This document shows, in pieces, positions 1 through 12,649 of a stretch of DNA of 64,000 nucleotides (position 1 is the first letter of the stretch; each line of letters opens with the position of its first letter). Under the pieces are notes generated by a model. That model saw only the letters and a program-made list of their open reading frames with translations. It had not been told where the DNA came from and did not search any database. The DNA is from Blasia pusilla (taxonomy: Eukaryota; Marchantiophyta; Marchantiopsida; Blasiales): positions 41,292,001 through 41,356,000 of the forward strand of contig CM114274.1 of NCBI GenBank assembly GCA_050084515.1, in the 5' to 3' direction. Position numbers and translations under genes: made by a program.

Positions 1-574
1 TGATGGTACTGGTAGTTCTCAGTTACACGTGGAGTGAATTCGGAGATTGACTTGTTGAATCGTCATTTGTCTGGTCGATGAGATAGGAGGACCAGATTAG
101 GGAGACTGATCTCTTTTCACACCTTAAGTTTTGTGGACTAGTTCAAATGTGTTTATCGATTCTAACCCCATTTCTCCCCCTCGAGTTACTCCACTTGGCC
201 TTGAGAGAAAGTGAGGGTTGAATAAATATGCTAGAATGATAAATATGGTATGCCGAAATACTTCTGGACTCCTTCAGCTTCTTCATTCACTCATAATGTC
301 ATATGGACCTCAAAGTTGATTGTTTTGTTTTTTTAAGACTCCAGTCTTTCACTCATCTTCTACACCATTCTACATGCTAGAACAGCTTAAGCTGCTGCTC
401 CATCATGTTTTACACGAATGTGCCAGTAGATCTTAAAACATTTCTGTCCATATGTGGCTGTTTCCTTCATATGTTAGAGGCTTCTGCTTGAGTCCCATTA
501 TCCGCACTTTACATAATTTGCTCACTCTTTTAGAAATTTGTTCTCCAACTTTATATGCTTTTCCCTTCTTGAGC

Positions 575-905
575 TCGGCTAGATGGTGGGGATGGTGATG
601 ACCATCTAGCCAACTGGAATAGAATCTCATCAATCAACCTCAAGGATAAGTACAGCCTATAGCTTCAGAATTCAAGTAGAGCTCGACTAGCCGAGCAACG
701 TGAGTAAAGTACGGAGAGAAGAAAGACTTAAACGGAGAGGTGCAAGAGATGAAGTCAAGAACTGCATTGTTTTTTCTCTACATGCTTCGATCGTCTAGCA
801 GAGCTCTATTGGAATTTTGAAGCCATAGGTGGATAGCCCCGTGAATAGCACAAACTTGTATTCCAGTGGGCTGGATGGTCATTGCTATCACCACCATCTA
901 GCCGA
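575..905. repeat. Inverted pair of ~46-bp repeats
   Basis: Positions 575-620 and 860-905 are reverse-complement copies with a few mismatches, separated by about 240 bp. Each arm is partly palindromic itself, because CTAGATGGT near one end faces ACCATCTAG near the other. This may be a small foldback unit or a decayed mobile fragment. Confidence 0.6.
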
Positions 906-1029
906 CCGAGATCTTAATCAAAGAAGAGATGGCTGGTACGAGGGCTTGGAGCATGTAGAACTTCATTTCATTTCATGCTACTACACTGAAAGTCCTTTGA
1001 TCGATGTCCAGACTAGTAGACGAGGTTAC

Positions 1030-1192
1030 TGAAACCATCGGAGCGGTATGTCAAGGACTTCTTCGGTTGGGTCACTGAAGCCATTGGAGTGGTATGTCAA
1101 GGACCTCTTTGGTTGGGTCACCGAAACCATTGGAGTGGCATATCAAGGACTTCTTTGGTTGGGTCACTGAAACCATTGTAGTGATATATCAA
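1030..1192 (+). repeat. 46-bp tandem repeat, ~3.5 copies
   Basis: The motif TATGTCAAGGACTTCTT with following GGTTGGGTCACTGAA recurs at 1047, 1093, 1139 and 1185 (the last copy partial), so the period is 46 bp. 46 is not a multiple of three, and no protein repeat is implied. Confidence 0.85.
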
Positions 1193-4072
1193 ATATTTCT
1201 GTGTGATTGTCATAGCGCTAGGTTTATGCTTGAAATTGTCCCACTGCAGAGAAGGAAAAGCTTACATGGAAGAGGAGATGATTTAAAAATGAGTTGGCAG
1301 ACCAAGGAACTTTCTGAATGGAAGCCTACTCATTACTTGAGTACACATTCGGCTGTAATTACGTAGAGTGCCCTCAATGCATATCGTTCCAATTTGCTTG
1401 CATAGGCGCTTGAACGTAGTATTTTCTCCTTTCCGTTCTTGGGAAATAATTCGGGGTTTGGTATGTAGAGAAGTAAAATGTTTAAAAATGCACTATCAAG
1501 TTTCGTGAAGTTCAGATCTAAATCTAATTCTTTCTGGTCCTTGGAATCCAATTATAGCTTTGATAGGAAGAGTAGTAAAGTGTCAAAAATAAGATCATGA
1601 GATCATAAGACTGTAAGAGCTTGAATTGATCATTTCATTCTTTCTTCATCCTATGTGGTCATTCGAACCCATTCCATCTTAGACTGGCAGAAATGATGCG
1701 ATGCAGGGGTAAATGTACGTTATCATACCCTGCTTATGTAAGTTCTTTAACTCATTTTCTCGTCCTATCTGGTCGTTGGGAGGAGCGAAGAAGAGTAGTA
1801 AGGTGTCGCAAAGCACTTTCTCAAATGTTTGTCGAGTTGAGAGCTTCAATTCCTTCATTTATTTATTGAAGTAAGTCAAGTTCAGTTCCTGAGCTCGTCC
1901 TCTTATCCCAATCTCGCAGGTTGGCAAGAATGGAGATGGAGAATGAGGTGAAACCCCAAGTAACTTGAAGGTATAAACAAAGGCATGGAGGATCCTATGC
2001 ACAAGCCAAAGGCCATAAGAGAAAACATCTTAAAGAATGAAGAGGTCGGCACTGTTTCTTGTCTCGTGTGCCAATATCTAAGAAACGGTTGAATAACGCT
2101 TCAAGTTTGAAGAAGTTGTTGAGCCCCACAGCGTCTACTAAAGAACCCACTTTCTGATGCAGGATTTTCTCATTAAAATTATTCTCCTCTAACCTCTTTC
2201 CCCACCTCCAGAATCTGGAATGACTAACCTTTGGGATCCAATGTATCTGGATGCTCAAGGTGAATCCCAACATGGGTTCTTAGGACAAGATTCTGGTAAG
2301 GGATTGAGCATCCCTCACACCGACAGGAAGTAACCATGAATTGGAGCCAAAGAGCAGAGTTCCCATGCACTCACTTTAGTTGGGTTTCTGTACGTTTGTC
2401 CCATCGATCCGTGTTTCATGCATGCGTTGTGGTGATACTATAATATTTGGAAGAATCAGCCAAGGAGGATCTACGCCCATCCATTGCGTTTCTTCCACTC
2501 TTGTCCCCCAAGAAAATCGAATCTTCCGGATGGAGGAGGTTTAGTTTGTGGTAATCCGGCGGAATAAACTCATGAATGTGGAAAGTTCAGCTCAACAACT
2601 GTTGGATGAGCTGCAGAAATGCCATAGTTTTGAAGATTTTCGGAAGAATTCGCCTGTGACGAACTCAAAACTGTGTCTCGCCAGTGTGCTCTCGATTCTC
2701 CCATCCATCGGATGGCCTCTTGCTGGAGAGAGATTGGTGCTGTCGTGGAAAATCTGCACCTGAAACTGCGAAATCCTCCTCTACACACCGAACAAGAAGA
2801 ATGAATTGTTAAAGAGTGAAGGAGCTCTCTTCAATTCGACGGGGTTAGATTTAATTTCTTTGGGTCCGAAAAAATTCATCTTTCTCATTCCAATTTCCTC
2901 CTTTTCTGCAACAGTTTTCATCCTATTGGCGTACCTCCATCCTCAGCCTGGCAAGAAAAACGCGTGCCCGGATTCTCCATGTCCGTGCCGCGAAGGATGC
3001 TGTGACTCTCAAAACACCATCTACCAAGTTTTGAATGACCACCCGAGCAACGCATGGAGAGGTTGTGTCTCACAACGCTACGGAAAGTTGAGCGAGTTGC
3101 GTTCTTGAGCCCCAAGCATCTTCCCATCTCCCACATCGGAATATGCTGGAGCAGAACAGATACCAAGCTTCAAAAGTCAGCGATAGATAGGCTCCTTACT
3201 CCATCTCCTTGATGTGAGGGTCATGCGCTGCATGGACATCTCTATACGCAAGAAGATCCTCTCTAATCCCGAAGTGATGGAGATGGACTCTGAAACTTGT
3301 CCACGGTCACCCCCACCTTTGCAGCTCAGACGGAGTTCGGATCTTCAAGGGCCAGCTGATGATAATCCGGTGGTCATCGAATGCATATGGGGCATGGAAC
3401 TGATGCGATTCCGTTTTCCTCGCACATGATTGATGGATCTCTTGCTCTTGGAACTTATCAGATCCTCTTCGACCTCACTCTTGCGATTATAGTGGGCTCG
3501 GTTCCGTCTTCGACAGATCGGGTTGAACGGAGCTGCGCATGCAGCTTGCACAATTTAAAAGGAGCGGAAAAGCTAGTTTGAGTTGTTTCCAAGTGAACAG
3601 ACGACGACAGTTTCAAGATGCCGGATGTGGCGAACGCTCGATCGTCTAGCACTCGAGTGAAGAATTTGAGCTCGGTGTCGATTATCTATACAATTGTTGA
3701 CATGCGCACACCACGTATTGGTATCTGTACACTTTGGGTTCTCTTTGGGATTAGTCGAGCTGCAGGCGTACTTGGTGGATGGGGCGAGCGTTTGATGAGC
3801 CACCTTCTGGTGAAATATTTCTTCTTGCAATAGGGAATCGTAGCACTTGGTCTTGCGAATAGAAATATCCTATTTGTCAAGAACACGTAAATAAATTATG
3901 AATCATTCAAAAAACCCATTCCCAATACAACACTCAAGAAGAGATATAATAATGTTCGGTACCACTGTTGAGAAATTTTAGGGATTCAAAAGCTCACTTT
4001 TCATGAACACGTTAAGTCTTGGCATGGAGCAACCCAAAAGCCAGTTTGCATTTTATTACGACTATTCCTATC

Positions 4073-4081
4073 TATATATAG
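4073..4081 (+). promoter_or_regulatory. TATA box candidate for the 4636 gene
   Basis: TATATATAG lies about 560 bp before the ATG at 4636. The same TATATATAGC context stands before the paralogous genes at 24637 and 29107. If used, the 5' UTR would be long and might hold an intron, with a GAG/GTAATG donor near 4315 and a TTTTTGCAG acceptor near 4500. That splice is only a guess. Confidence 0.45.
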
Positions 4082-4635
4082 CCAAGGAATGCACTAGAGT
4101 AGGCAGAGAGATAACATTCGCGAAGGAAGAGCCTTCCTTCACAAAGAGAGCTTAGCAGCTCAAGCTCACATACAGCTCATAGGTAGTGCGTGAGAGACTG
4201 GGATTACGATGGGTGCAGAAAGAGGAAGAAGGCAGCATGTGAGAGAAGAAAGAGGGCGAACCATTTGAGAGGAGGGAGCCACAAAGAAGGGAAGATGATA
4301 CCATATGAGCTGAGGTAATGAGGGGTACCAAGTAAGAGGATGGACTTTCTCTGGTTCAGGCGCTTATCATAGAGATCTTAACATTGTTGGAGTGAAGCTT
4401 CCACGAAGCCTACCCATCATACTTGATCAGGATAGCTCTAGCAAGTTGGTGCTCGTTTATTCTGTTCAATGAGATTTTTCATTCTGTGAACTTTTTGCAG
4501 GTGATAATTCGAGTTGTGGATTTCCACCACCACACGAGGTACGGAATCTCTCATCAAATCACGCAGAGTGCAGAACTCCCATTCTTCTTATTTCTTAAGG
4601 GATTGATCGCCCCGTCTTGAACGAGAGACAGGGCC

Positions 4636-4977
4636 ATGGCGAGTGCTCTCAGATTTATGAGAATACTGCTGCTGCCGCTGGTCCTGATTGACATCGCTTC
4701 GCCGAGGCCGGTGGACGCCGTAGACATGATTTTCTACTTGAACACGGAATGTTCCTTCGGAGGGATCACCCACAAAGAAGTCGCCGCCGGCAGTTGCCAA
4801 TACTCGCTCGCTGCGTCCTCCATCCGCTTCACAGAGCCCACCTGCAAAGTAGAGGTCTACAGCGACGCTATCTGCTCCGGCGTTGTCGTGACCTCCCTCG
4901 ATAACGTAGGCGGCCTGTGCGTCCCCATCGTGGACATGCCTCTCGCCGGCAGCGCCAAGTGGTTTAACGATTGCTAA
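4636..4977 (+). CDS. Small secreted six-cysteine protein, MiAMP1-like
   Basis: Intronless 113-residue protein. Residues 1-28 look like a signal peptide (basic start, leucine-rich core, PVDA cleavage context), so the product is probably secreted to the cell wall. The mature part of about 85 residues has six cysteines, in the local contexts NTEC, AGSC, PTCKVEVY, AIC, GGLC and a C-terminal WFNDC. The spacing, the repeated beta-strand pattern (DMIFY, CKVEVY, AKWFNDC) and the aromatic-x-x-C end resemble plant MiAMP1-type antimicrobial proteins with a beta-gamma-crystallin fold. That assignment is by eye. Paralogs lie at 7282, 15490, 24637, 29107 and 62287. The start is in a good plant context, GCCATGGCG. 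Antifungal or wall function is inferred from the family, not shown here. Confidence 0.85.
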   Translation: MASALRFMRILLLPLVLIDIASPRPVDAVDMIFYLNTECSFGGITHKEVAAGSCQYSLAASSIRFTEPTCKVEVYSDAICSGVVVTSLDNVGGLCVPIVDMPLAGSAKWFNDC

Positions 4978-5280
4978 CTCAGCTAATCCACGATATTCCT
5001 CGTCCGTAGATTCTAGATCCACGGTTACGGCTTTTGCATGCAATCCCTAAGTTCGATACGTGCTACCACCCAATTACCTGCTATTGCGTGTCTGAATATC
5101 AGCGCTACCTCGACTGGACCCACCGTACTGGACGGTTACGATGTGATTCCGAGGAGCATGGACGGTGAAATGAGCGTTTGGTCGTTCAACTGATTCCAGA
5201 GCGGTGATCGATCTCGAGGTTAGTTCAAGGAGGTTTGGAGGACTTCGACCAGAGGGGGATTAAGCGTGTCCTACCTCCGA

Positions 5281-5336
5281 GACCCACGGTTAAGTTAAGT
5301 TAATCCGAGACCCACGGTTAAGTTAAGTTAAGTCGA
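5281..5336 (+). repeat. 28-bp unit in two tandem copies
   Basis: GACCCACGGTTAAGTTAAGT plus eight further bases occurs twice back to back (5281-5308 and 5309-5336). The copies differ only in the last bases. Confidence 0.85.
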
Positions 5337-5896
5337 TGAATAGGGTCTCACATCTATATTTCTCTAAATAATTGCAAGGGGACTATTATTAAGTGTTCCT
5401 TAGTTAGTAAAAGCCTTTAATAAGAAAGGGAAACCCATTCCACCCCACTAAATATATAATTATGGAAATGATATAATTATTTTTCTCATGAGAATAAGTT
5501 TTACTTTTTTCATGCTATGTCACTCCACTTTCACGATTAAATGAAGTTCACACGATTAAAGTGTGAGTAAATCCAAACATCCAAAATGTTTACCTCCCTC
5601 AAACACTATCTAACCTATCCACGAGGTAGCACACCTCGTGGGAATTCAAATTAAAATATGTGAATTTATCATATGAACATTTAACATCCGGCTTCTTAAC
5701 TCCCGGCCCCAAAATTGTTTTAATATTGCGTGTTTTATGAATTTAGTTTTCTATCCTTCCTTACTTGTAAGAATTTCAGCTAAATAAAACAATTAAATTT
5801 ACACTGATCTCTAAAAACTATTCCATAATTCTCGTCCATTTGATATTTGATGAGAAAAAAATTCAAAACTCATTTTAACGGTTTTCTTTCTTGCGA

Positions 5897-6530
5897 GGTT
5901 AATTTCGAAGGGAGAAAATATTTATTTGAGAGAGGAGTCATAGAGTTTTAGGCCCTTTGAAGGGGGAAATATTTATTTGACAAAGGAATCATAGAGTTTT
6001 AGGCCCTCCTCACTCAATTTCATTATCATTACATTCTTTATGAGGAGAAGAAAGAGGGGAATTATACTAGCACTAATAAAGAACACTTCCAAATAAGATA
6101 AATTAAAGAAATTCCAAAAAAAATCAAATGTAATTAGAGGGATTAAAGGTAATGCTACCAGTGGAGACAAAATTATGAATACCTGTATGGGTTATATGGA
6201 GAGTCTTTAGTCTTGATTAACCTATTGTAGTAATTCATTACTGATTTTTTTAAGTTTTCAGTGGTGAGGTTAATTTTGAAGGGAGAAAATATTTATTTGG
6301 TAGAGGAGTCACTCATACATACCTCTTCCAAATATGATAAATTAAAGAAATTCCAAAAAAAATTCAAATGTAATTACAAGGATTAAAGGTAATGTTACAA
6401 GTGGAGATAAACTTATCAATACATGTGTGGGTTATATGGAGAGTCTTGAGTCTTCATTAACCTATTGTAGTAATTCATGACTCATTTGTAAAGTTTTCAG
6501 TAGTGAGGTTAGTTTTGAAAATATTTTAGT
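5897..6530 (+). repeat. ~239-bp tandem duplication
   Basis: The block beginning CTTCCAAATAAGATAAATTA at 6086 recurs at 6325 and stays alignable for over 200 bp, through GGGTTATATGGAGAGTCTT and AACCTATTGTAGTAATTCAT. A linked motif, GAGAAAATATTTATTTG, appears near 5910 and 6282, with a weaker copy near 5965. The whole area is an imperfect array of at least two long units. Confidence 0.85.
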
Positions 6531-7281
6531 TTTGAGGAGTTTGCCCAAAAAGGTTCTTCTCCACGCCGAAACATACTGTCCAATAATTCTTATAGACCAA
6601 GAAGAACTTATCAAGAAACCTCAGTAGTATTCTTTGCAAACGAGTACTATTTTAAACCCATTAAGTAGGAACTTCCTTTCTAGTGTATACTAAATGATAA
6701 CTTGAAGTTAAATAACTTAGTGTTCATAAAAGGAAAAGAAACTCACATAAACAAAATGTAATGCTCATTCAAATGATAACACTCTCATCCACCAAAGTCA
6801 TCAAAGTACATAGTGAAAAGGAAACATTCCTTTTCACTCCCTTCCAGCTAACCTCCCGTCCTTCTAACAAAGAATGAAGGAATATTCGCGTCTCAACACA
6901 TATGCATTGACGAGGACCCAAATAGTCATAATCCCAAACTGCCCCCCCCACCACTAGCAACCGGGAGCGTCCACCCTCTACCAAGAATCTAGCATGCACT
7001 GCTACGACGCGTGGTCTAATTACTACATATCTGCGATCGTGACTGAAAATCGCGAAGTCCTTTTTCCACTCCAAAACGCCCCCTATCCCTACTCAGTCTA
7101 CACACGTCCGTCGACAGAGTTCGCAATCGCTAAACGAGTTCGCTAGTCTGGATTACATCCGCAGCGAGCAGAAGAGAGGGACCGTCGACTTGCTGAAACG
7201 TCCATCCGGTGCGTGAGCAATCGCTAAACGACTTCCGCCCTTGCGAATCGCTTGCGAGCGCTGGAGCACTAAGCCGTGGCG

Positions 7282-7632
7282 TTAGCAGTCGTTAAACCAT
7301 CTCGCGCTGGCAACGAACGCCCCCTTGAGGCCCTGCGTGAGGCAGCTGCCGCTCTTGGGGATGTTTGACGCGCTTTCTGCAGGGTTTCCCGTACACAGGA
7401 GATTGGGATAGACCTCCACTTTGCAGGCGGTACCGGTGAATTGGACGGACGCGGGCCCGATTGAGACGACGCAGTCGCCTGCGGGCACCTCCGTTTTGAT
7501 GGTTCCTCCTCCTACGCAATCCGGGTTGGGGAAGAAGACGATATCCATGGCGACCACAGCACTCCAGGAAGATCCAAGGAAGACGAGAGAGAGCACCAAT
7601 GTGGTTATTCTCAGTGCACCATCGCCCGCCAT
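7282..7632 (-). CDS. Small secreted six-cysteine protein, MiAMP1-like
   Basis: Intronless 116-residue protein with a signal peptide ending near residue 28 (SAVVA, then MDIVFF). The mature part has six cysteines matching the 4636 protein in place: NPDC, AGDC, TACKVEVY, LLC, SGSC and the C-terminal ARWFNDC. Relative to that paralog it has a few extra residues before the fifth cysteine. It lies on the opposite strand 2.3 kb away, so the pair arose by inverted duplication or later rearrangement. A TATAAATA box lies 105 bp upstream of the ATG, a compact promoter with a short leader. Secretion is well supported; the antimicrobial role is inferred from the MiAMP1/beta-gamma-crystallin resemblance. 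Confidence 0.85.
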   Translation of the reverse strand: MAGDGALRITTLVLSLVFLGSSWSAVVAMDIVFFPNPDCVGGGTIKTEVPAGDCVVSIGPASVQFTGTACKVEVYPNLLCTGNPAESASNIPKSGSCLTQGLKGAFVASARWFNDC

Positions 7633-7736
7633 TGTTCTCTCCCGATCGGGCTAAGTCGCTCTATTGCTGCTGCTGTTGTGCCGAGCCTCTGTCACTCTAT
7701 TGCTGGGGTTTTCATGAATCTCTCCTGTCTCATTGA

Positions 7737-7744
7737 TATTTATA
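7737..7744 (-). promoter_or_regulatory. TATA box of the 7282-7632 gene
   Basis: Read on the minus strand this is TATAAATA, about 105 bp upstream of the ATG at 7632. This is a normal plant core-promoter distance if the leader is about 70 nt. Confidence 0.6.
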
Positions 7745-9349
7745 TGCATACGGAGAGATCTATATCCATTTTCCAAGTCAGTAATTCGGGTTTCTGAAAT
7801 GGATTGGATTTGTGGGGAGTGCTAATAATTCATGAACGCTCATGCGGGTGCGGTGGAATTGGAGGCCGCCGTTATCTTTGAAGCGGCAGTGGGTATCCAG
7901 GCACACTTTGCGAAGATCAGGTACCATTAATAATCCCTGATAGAGAGGCAGTTCAAAAGTATACCGGTCTTAGCTCATGTGCGTCTTGCATTCTTCATGA
8001 AGCTAGAGACTGTCCTTTGTTGCCAGCCATTCATGACAAAGGAGGCGACGTTTCGAGCGAGAATTGGCGGACGTCGAAGTAGTGAGGATGTAGCCGGCCA
8101 CGGATCCAGCCACCGCAAAGAAAGCTCGAAACTGTTCACTTCCACTAACCTTGGGATCACGGATATGGAGGCGAACTTTCGGAGAAAAGCGAAGAGGATA
8201 GATCTTGGATAAGAGCTATCCAGACGTTCGAGTAAAGAACCGTGATCTCGGAGGAAGATATAGAAAAGAAAAAAAAGATGACACTGTTGGAAATATCCGT
8301 TATTCCACACGATCGATCAATTCATGTGCACGAAAGTGAAGCTGACCTTTGGAACGAAACTGAAGAGATCTCGAATTAAGCGATATCCAGAATTTGAAGG
8401 GGGTGCTTGCACTATTGGAAATTGATTGTCAATTTCATCAATCCATCCATTCATGATAGAGCCCAAAGTTAGTTGATCTAGAGCCAATTCTTTAGGGTGC
8501 AAGTAGGGACACTATCCCTAAAATGTCGTGTTCCATTTCAACTTTGAAAAAAAAGTCATGTTCATATACATCACGTTTTCTTCACCACCCTAAACCCCAA
8601 AGTTCCGCACTTTTTCAGAGAAAGTAATCCTCCCGAATAGTTCCCACAAAATCTCCGGAGTACTCTCTCATTTTGAAGAGAAAATCTCCCGAATCTGTAC
8701 ACCCTATTCGGAAAGAAAATCGCCCATGTTTACGGCCTGACCTTTCTTTGGAGAAAATCTTAAATTATTTTGGAGAATCACACCCTCACGATTGCTTTGA
8801 AAACCTTCCATCCCTTATTTAAAAAAGAGTACTCCCCCACCTTCATTTCCCAAATAACCCATGCGACTTTATCTAAGAAAATAAACCTCCATCTAAACCA
8901 GATGCACCTTGAAAGTAAAAGAACCCGGAAGTAAGGAAATGGTTTAGTCTAAAGTCGTTAAGGACTGAGACTATGCAGCTTATACAAGGGCCTCTTTAAC
9001 TTATTACAGCTCTAGTGGGATAAGGTATCCGTTAGGGGAATTTGAATGAGGATCCTTCCACGAGTAATACAGGTGGCTATAAGGTTTTCCTCACTACCTC
9101 GTTTTCCAGACACTATTGGATATTAAAGGAAATAAGTAGCAACTACTTATAGATGAGGATTATGATTCTTCACCTATTGGAGAGAGACTGGAAAACTACG
9201 TATGAAAACAAATTAAGTGTGCTTTTTTTAAAGTCTGTGAAAGCTTGAAATGTCGTATTACAATCCAACCGTAAACCCATCCCTAATACAGACCGGCTCA
9301 GATGGGAAGAAAGGAGATTTATGTGGGCTTGCACCATCGATCTGATCGC

Positions 9350-9770
9350 CAGCGATGATGTCATTCCATCTATGAAGCTCACGAAAATTTATGGAGACGT
9401 CAACCAATCCCAGCTCCCGATTTCTAAGACTGACGCAAGTCCAGCTGCGACTATCAGGATAGTGAATAAGTCGTAACTCTGTTTTTCTAGCACCGATTCC
9501 AGTCCAGCTATGAAACTCGGAGCTGCCAGTGGCATAGTGAATAAATACTCAACCCCGATTTCTAGCACTGACGCCATTTCCAGATATGAATCTCGGGAGA
9601 AGCTAGTGAGATATTGAACAAATCCCACCTGATTTCTAGCCATGATACCATTCCAGCTATATAGCTTGAGAGCAGCTCCCGATTTCCAGAGATGACGTCA
9701 TTCCAACTACAAAGCTCAAGAAAAGCCAATAGATCCCACATCCCGATCGCTAGAGCTCGGGAGATGAAGC
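9350..9770. repeat. Degenerate tandem repeats, ~50-75-bp units
   Basis: Variants of GATTTCTAG followed by TGACG, then TCCAGCTATGAA and CTCGGGAG, recur near 9420, 9494, 9561, 9632 and 9683. Copies are diverged and unequal in length, consistent with an old minisatellite. Confidence 0.6.
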
Positions 9771-10801
9771 TCTAGAGCAGCCAGAAGGATAGTAATGAAT
9801 CGCAGCTCGAAAGGTGAGAAGCATCTGAGCTACGACCACGTGAGCGATGCTATACTCCGAATGGTCGAATGTGTGGACTACGGCACTGAAGATATGATAT
9901 TCACAGCCAAAAGCGATCGGATCTCAGTCCGTAGGGATATGGATCTGCGCCATCTCCTGCCCTGGCGTCCAGATCGCGCGCCTTCGTGGCTCCGCCAGCT
10001 AATATACCTATCCCATTGAAGGTATTTCAGAATTCTTTCCGGGCACTAACCCGCACGAAAAAATTGACTTATTCACAGAAATCTACCTAACAGCAAGACA
10101 AGGAACCCAAGGGGTGCTAAAAGTCGGAGATCCCATGCAGCCCACTAATTGTAAAATTGTAGCCATAGAATAGGTCAAATGGACTACGGAAAATATTTCC
10201 TTTTATAACTATGAAGTCAAACTAGAGCAATAGGAAATAATGTTATAAGGTAATGTGTAATAATTTACTTTTTACTTCTATAATTCTTATTTATATACAA
10301 GAAATTGGAAGAGATACACAATCACTTTGTATCTCTTCGAAATCAATATGTTAATTAGTAGTTTGGCGGATTTAATAACAAATCTCCAATTTTTTTTATT
10401 AAATCTTAAACTTTTCAAGCAGTAAGAAGATGTTTATTAGGGATATATCACAACCCTAGATGGCATAATTTCTTCCAAGATAAGCACTATTAGAAGGACA
10501 TAACCTCATAATACTTGGTAGATCTCTTATAAGGTTCCCATGTAAGAGCTATAACGCTACCCCTAAAGAAAGATGCAAAGGAGAATAATTGGGTGGAGTC
10601 TTGCTCCATCAATATTTGGCCTTAAGAACTATGGATTGTGTAATTTGTAATTTCCCAAGTGTCTATATACTAGATCTACGTAGTATTCTATCTCCCAAAT
10701 CATCTATGTTTTGAAGACCTATTCCACCACAAAAGATCTACCTACAAGCACATTACTAAAGGATCCAACGTACTTAGACTTCATGTCCCTTGATGGTAAT
10801 C

Positions 10802-10872
10802 TATGTTTTGTTAGTAAAAGACCTCCTTAAAGTGGAGGTGTTAAAGTGGAGGTATGTTACTAACAAAACATA
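10802..10872. repeat. Hairpin with 16-bp perfect arms
   Basis: Arms TATGTTTTGTTAGTAA (10802-10817) and its reverse complement (10857-10872) enclose an inner pair, ACCTCC and GGAGGT. The result is a long nested stem, possibly the core of a miniature inverted-repeat element. Confidence 0.75.
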
Positions 10873-11076
10873 ACCAAACATACATTTATCTTATATAAAG
10901 ATAAATGGGCATGCATGCACCATGGCTCCAACTTTTAGAAGTCCTAATATATACATCCTAGATGAGGAAAACTTAAAAGTTCTACTCCTATAAGGCAAGG
11001 TAGAGCTTGTTAGATTCCATCAATCTTCCTTCTTCTATGCATAGACGCTAATTCATTGTTCTCTAACTAGTTAGTA

Positions 11077-11110
11077 GAATGGGTCACTACTACCAAGTAG
11101 TGACCCATTC
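11077..11110. repeat. Perfect 15-bp inverted repeat
   Basis: GAATGGGTCACTACT (11077-11091) and its exact reverse complement (11096-11110) are separated by four bases. Confidence 0.8.
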
Positions 11111-12618
11111 ATGTTGATTATCATATTTACAGTCTCACTTGTCCCGGTAGTAGTGACACTTGTGCTCCATAGAATTGTCCAAGCTTTCATATACAGCTAC
11201 AAACTTCTGTCCTTCATCCTCCTCTTGGAACTACTATACTCCAATCCATACACACTTGATAGTTGGAATGCATGAATAAGCATATGTCTTCTTAAAATGG
11301 TACCAAGGTGTAGTTCTTGAAATACGCTCTCCTCAAAGCCATTAGTGGTCAATCATGGGTACAACAACTAATGCCTTCAATCCTCATTAGCAAAGCCAAT
11401 GCCATCCTTCTATGGTTTGCTAGTTATGAAAGCTATGACATACATAGCAAGAAAAGAATTGCATGGCCTCTACTTTTTTCTCTTCAATTCCATCACCCCT
11501 AAGTAAAGGACACATTAAAGTTACTCAATCTAGACATCTCCATTTGTCTAGATGCAACTTTAGCCTAACTAATTCTAATTTCCAAAATATCTCCTCCAAA
11601 TTTATTTTCTAGCCAAATCCAATATGGTTAAAATCATGTTCACTTTGTGTTGAAAGGGCTTTCTTTCATCCATATAGTTCAAATTACTTATACTATAAAT
11701 CATCCTTCCCAAAATTTTATCTTCTCCCTATTTATTTACATCCGATAGCTAGCATGTTCATCCAAAGTGGGTACTATTATATACCCGCTTTCATCTTGCT
11801 TCTTAATCAATGCTTGCTCCACTTTGTCAAGAGATAAGTGTATAATATCACTAGCCAGGAGTACTTAGGAGTTGGAGATGAAGTGAGAGTAGTGTAGAAC
11901 TCCTCTCAATAAGTCTATTATTTGGAGCTCCACACTACTTTTTAGAAATCATCTAAGTACCATGGTCCAAAGAACTTTGCATAATATAGACTCTAGAAGT
12001 CTTCAATTCCACACCATATCATGTGCACAAGTAAATGAATATCTAACCTTAAACCCATGCCACACCTAACGTGAGCGTCTATTGAGCAATAATAGCTTCC
12101 CTCTAACTAAGCAATCTAAACCATATATTCTTCAAATGCAAATAATTCTTCCACTCTTGTAGGAGTCCTACTTTCACTATGTCATATATCTCTCATAACA
12201 TATCTTCTAATGAAATTTCTAAGAGGCGTGGTCATATGGCCACTAATATCACCTAGATAATGGTGGCCTAAGCTAGGGCCACCTCACATTCAAAAGGGGT
12301 ATCAAATGCACTCCTCACTACCATCCAAAATCTTATTGTTTATGTAATACCCACATATCCAACTAGTAAAACCCAAGCCATCTCAAATCACTTTGTTCTA
12401 GACATGCTCTCTCTCAATAAAATAGCATATTATGATCTAATAGATATAGAGATATCCCATAAGTTTCATATGGATCAAAGATGATGCTCCAAAATGTTTT
12501 ATATCCCTCAATCTTATTAGTGAGAATAGTAGGGAGAGTGGATCAAGTAGTGGAATCAGATGATTCTCATTTAATTCCTCAGGAGAATCATCTAGGGTAG
12601 CATGTTATAAACCGTTTT

Positions 12619-12649
12619 GATGATGTTATGTTGAAAACATAACATCATC
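12619..12649. repeat. Perfect 14-bp inverted repeat
   Basis: GATGATGTTATGTT (12619-12632) and its exact reverse complement (12636-12649) are separated by three bases. Confidence 0.8.

Larger units (their letters stand above)
1..4072. other. Gene-poor repeat-bearing stretch
   Basis: I see no supportable gene here. The open frames are short, overlap on both strands and show no domain, signal peptide or splice pattern. The stretch holds an inverted pair of about 46 bp (575-620 and 860-905) and a 46-bp tandem repeat (about 1030-1192), listed separately. The right end runs into the TATA box of the first secreted-protein gene. Confidence 0.6.
4978..7281. other. AT-rich spacer with tandem duplications
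   Basis: No gene recognised. It contains a 28-bp direct repeat (5281-5336) and a tandem duplication with a period of about 239 bp (5897-6530), both listed separately. The remainder is AT-rich without long frames. An open frame on the minus strand at 6769-7074 has no recognisable features. Confidence 0.55.

Noticed and set aside
4588-5043. 151-residue open frame on the minus strand
   Set aside because: It is the complement of the secreted-protein gene at 4636-4977 and has no features of its own.
7292-7654. Additional frames over the 7282 gene on both strands
   Set aside because: They overlap the signal-peptide and cysteine-bearing frame and have arginine-rich or proline-rich content typical of out-of-frame reading.
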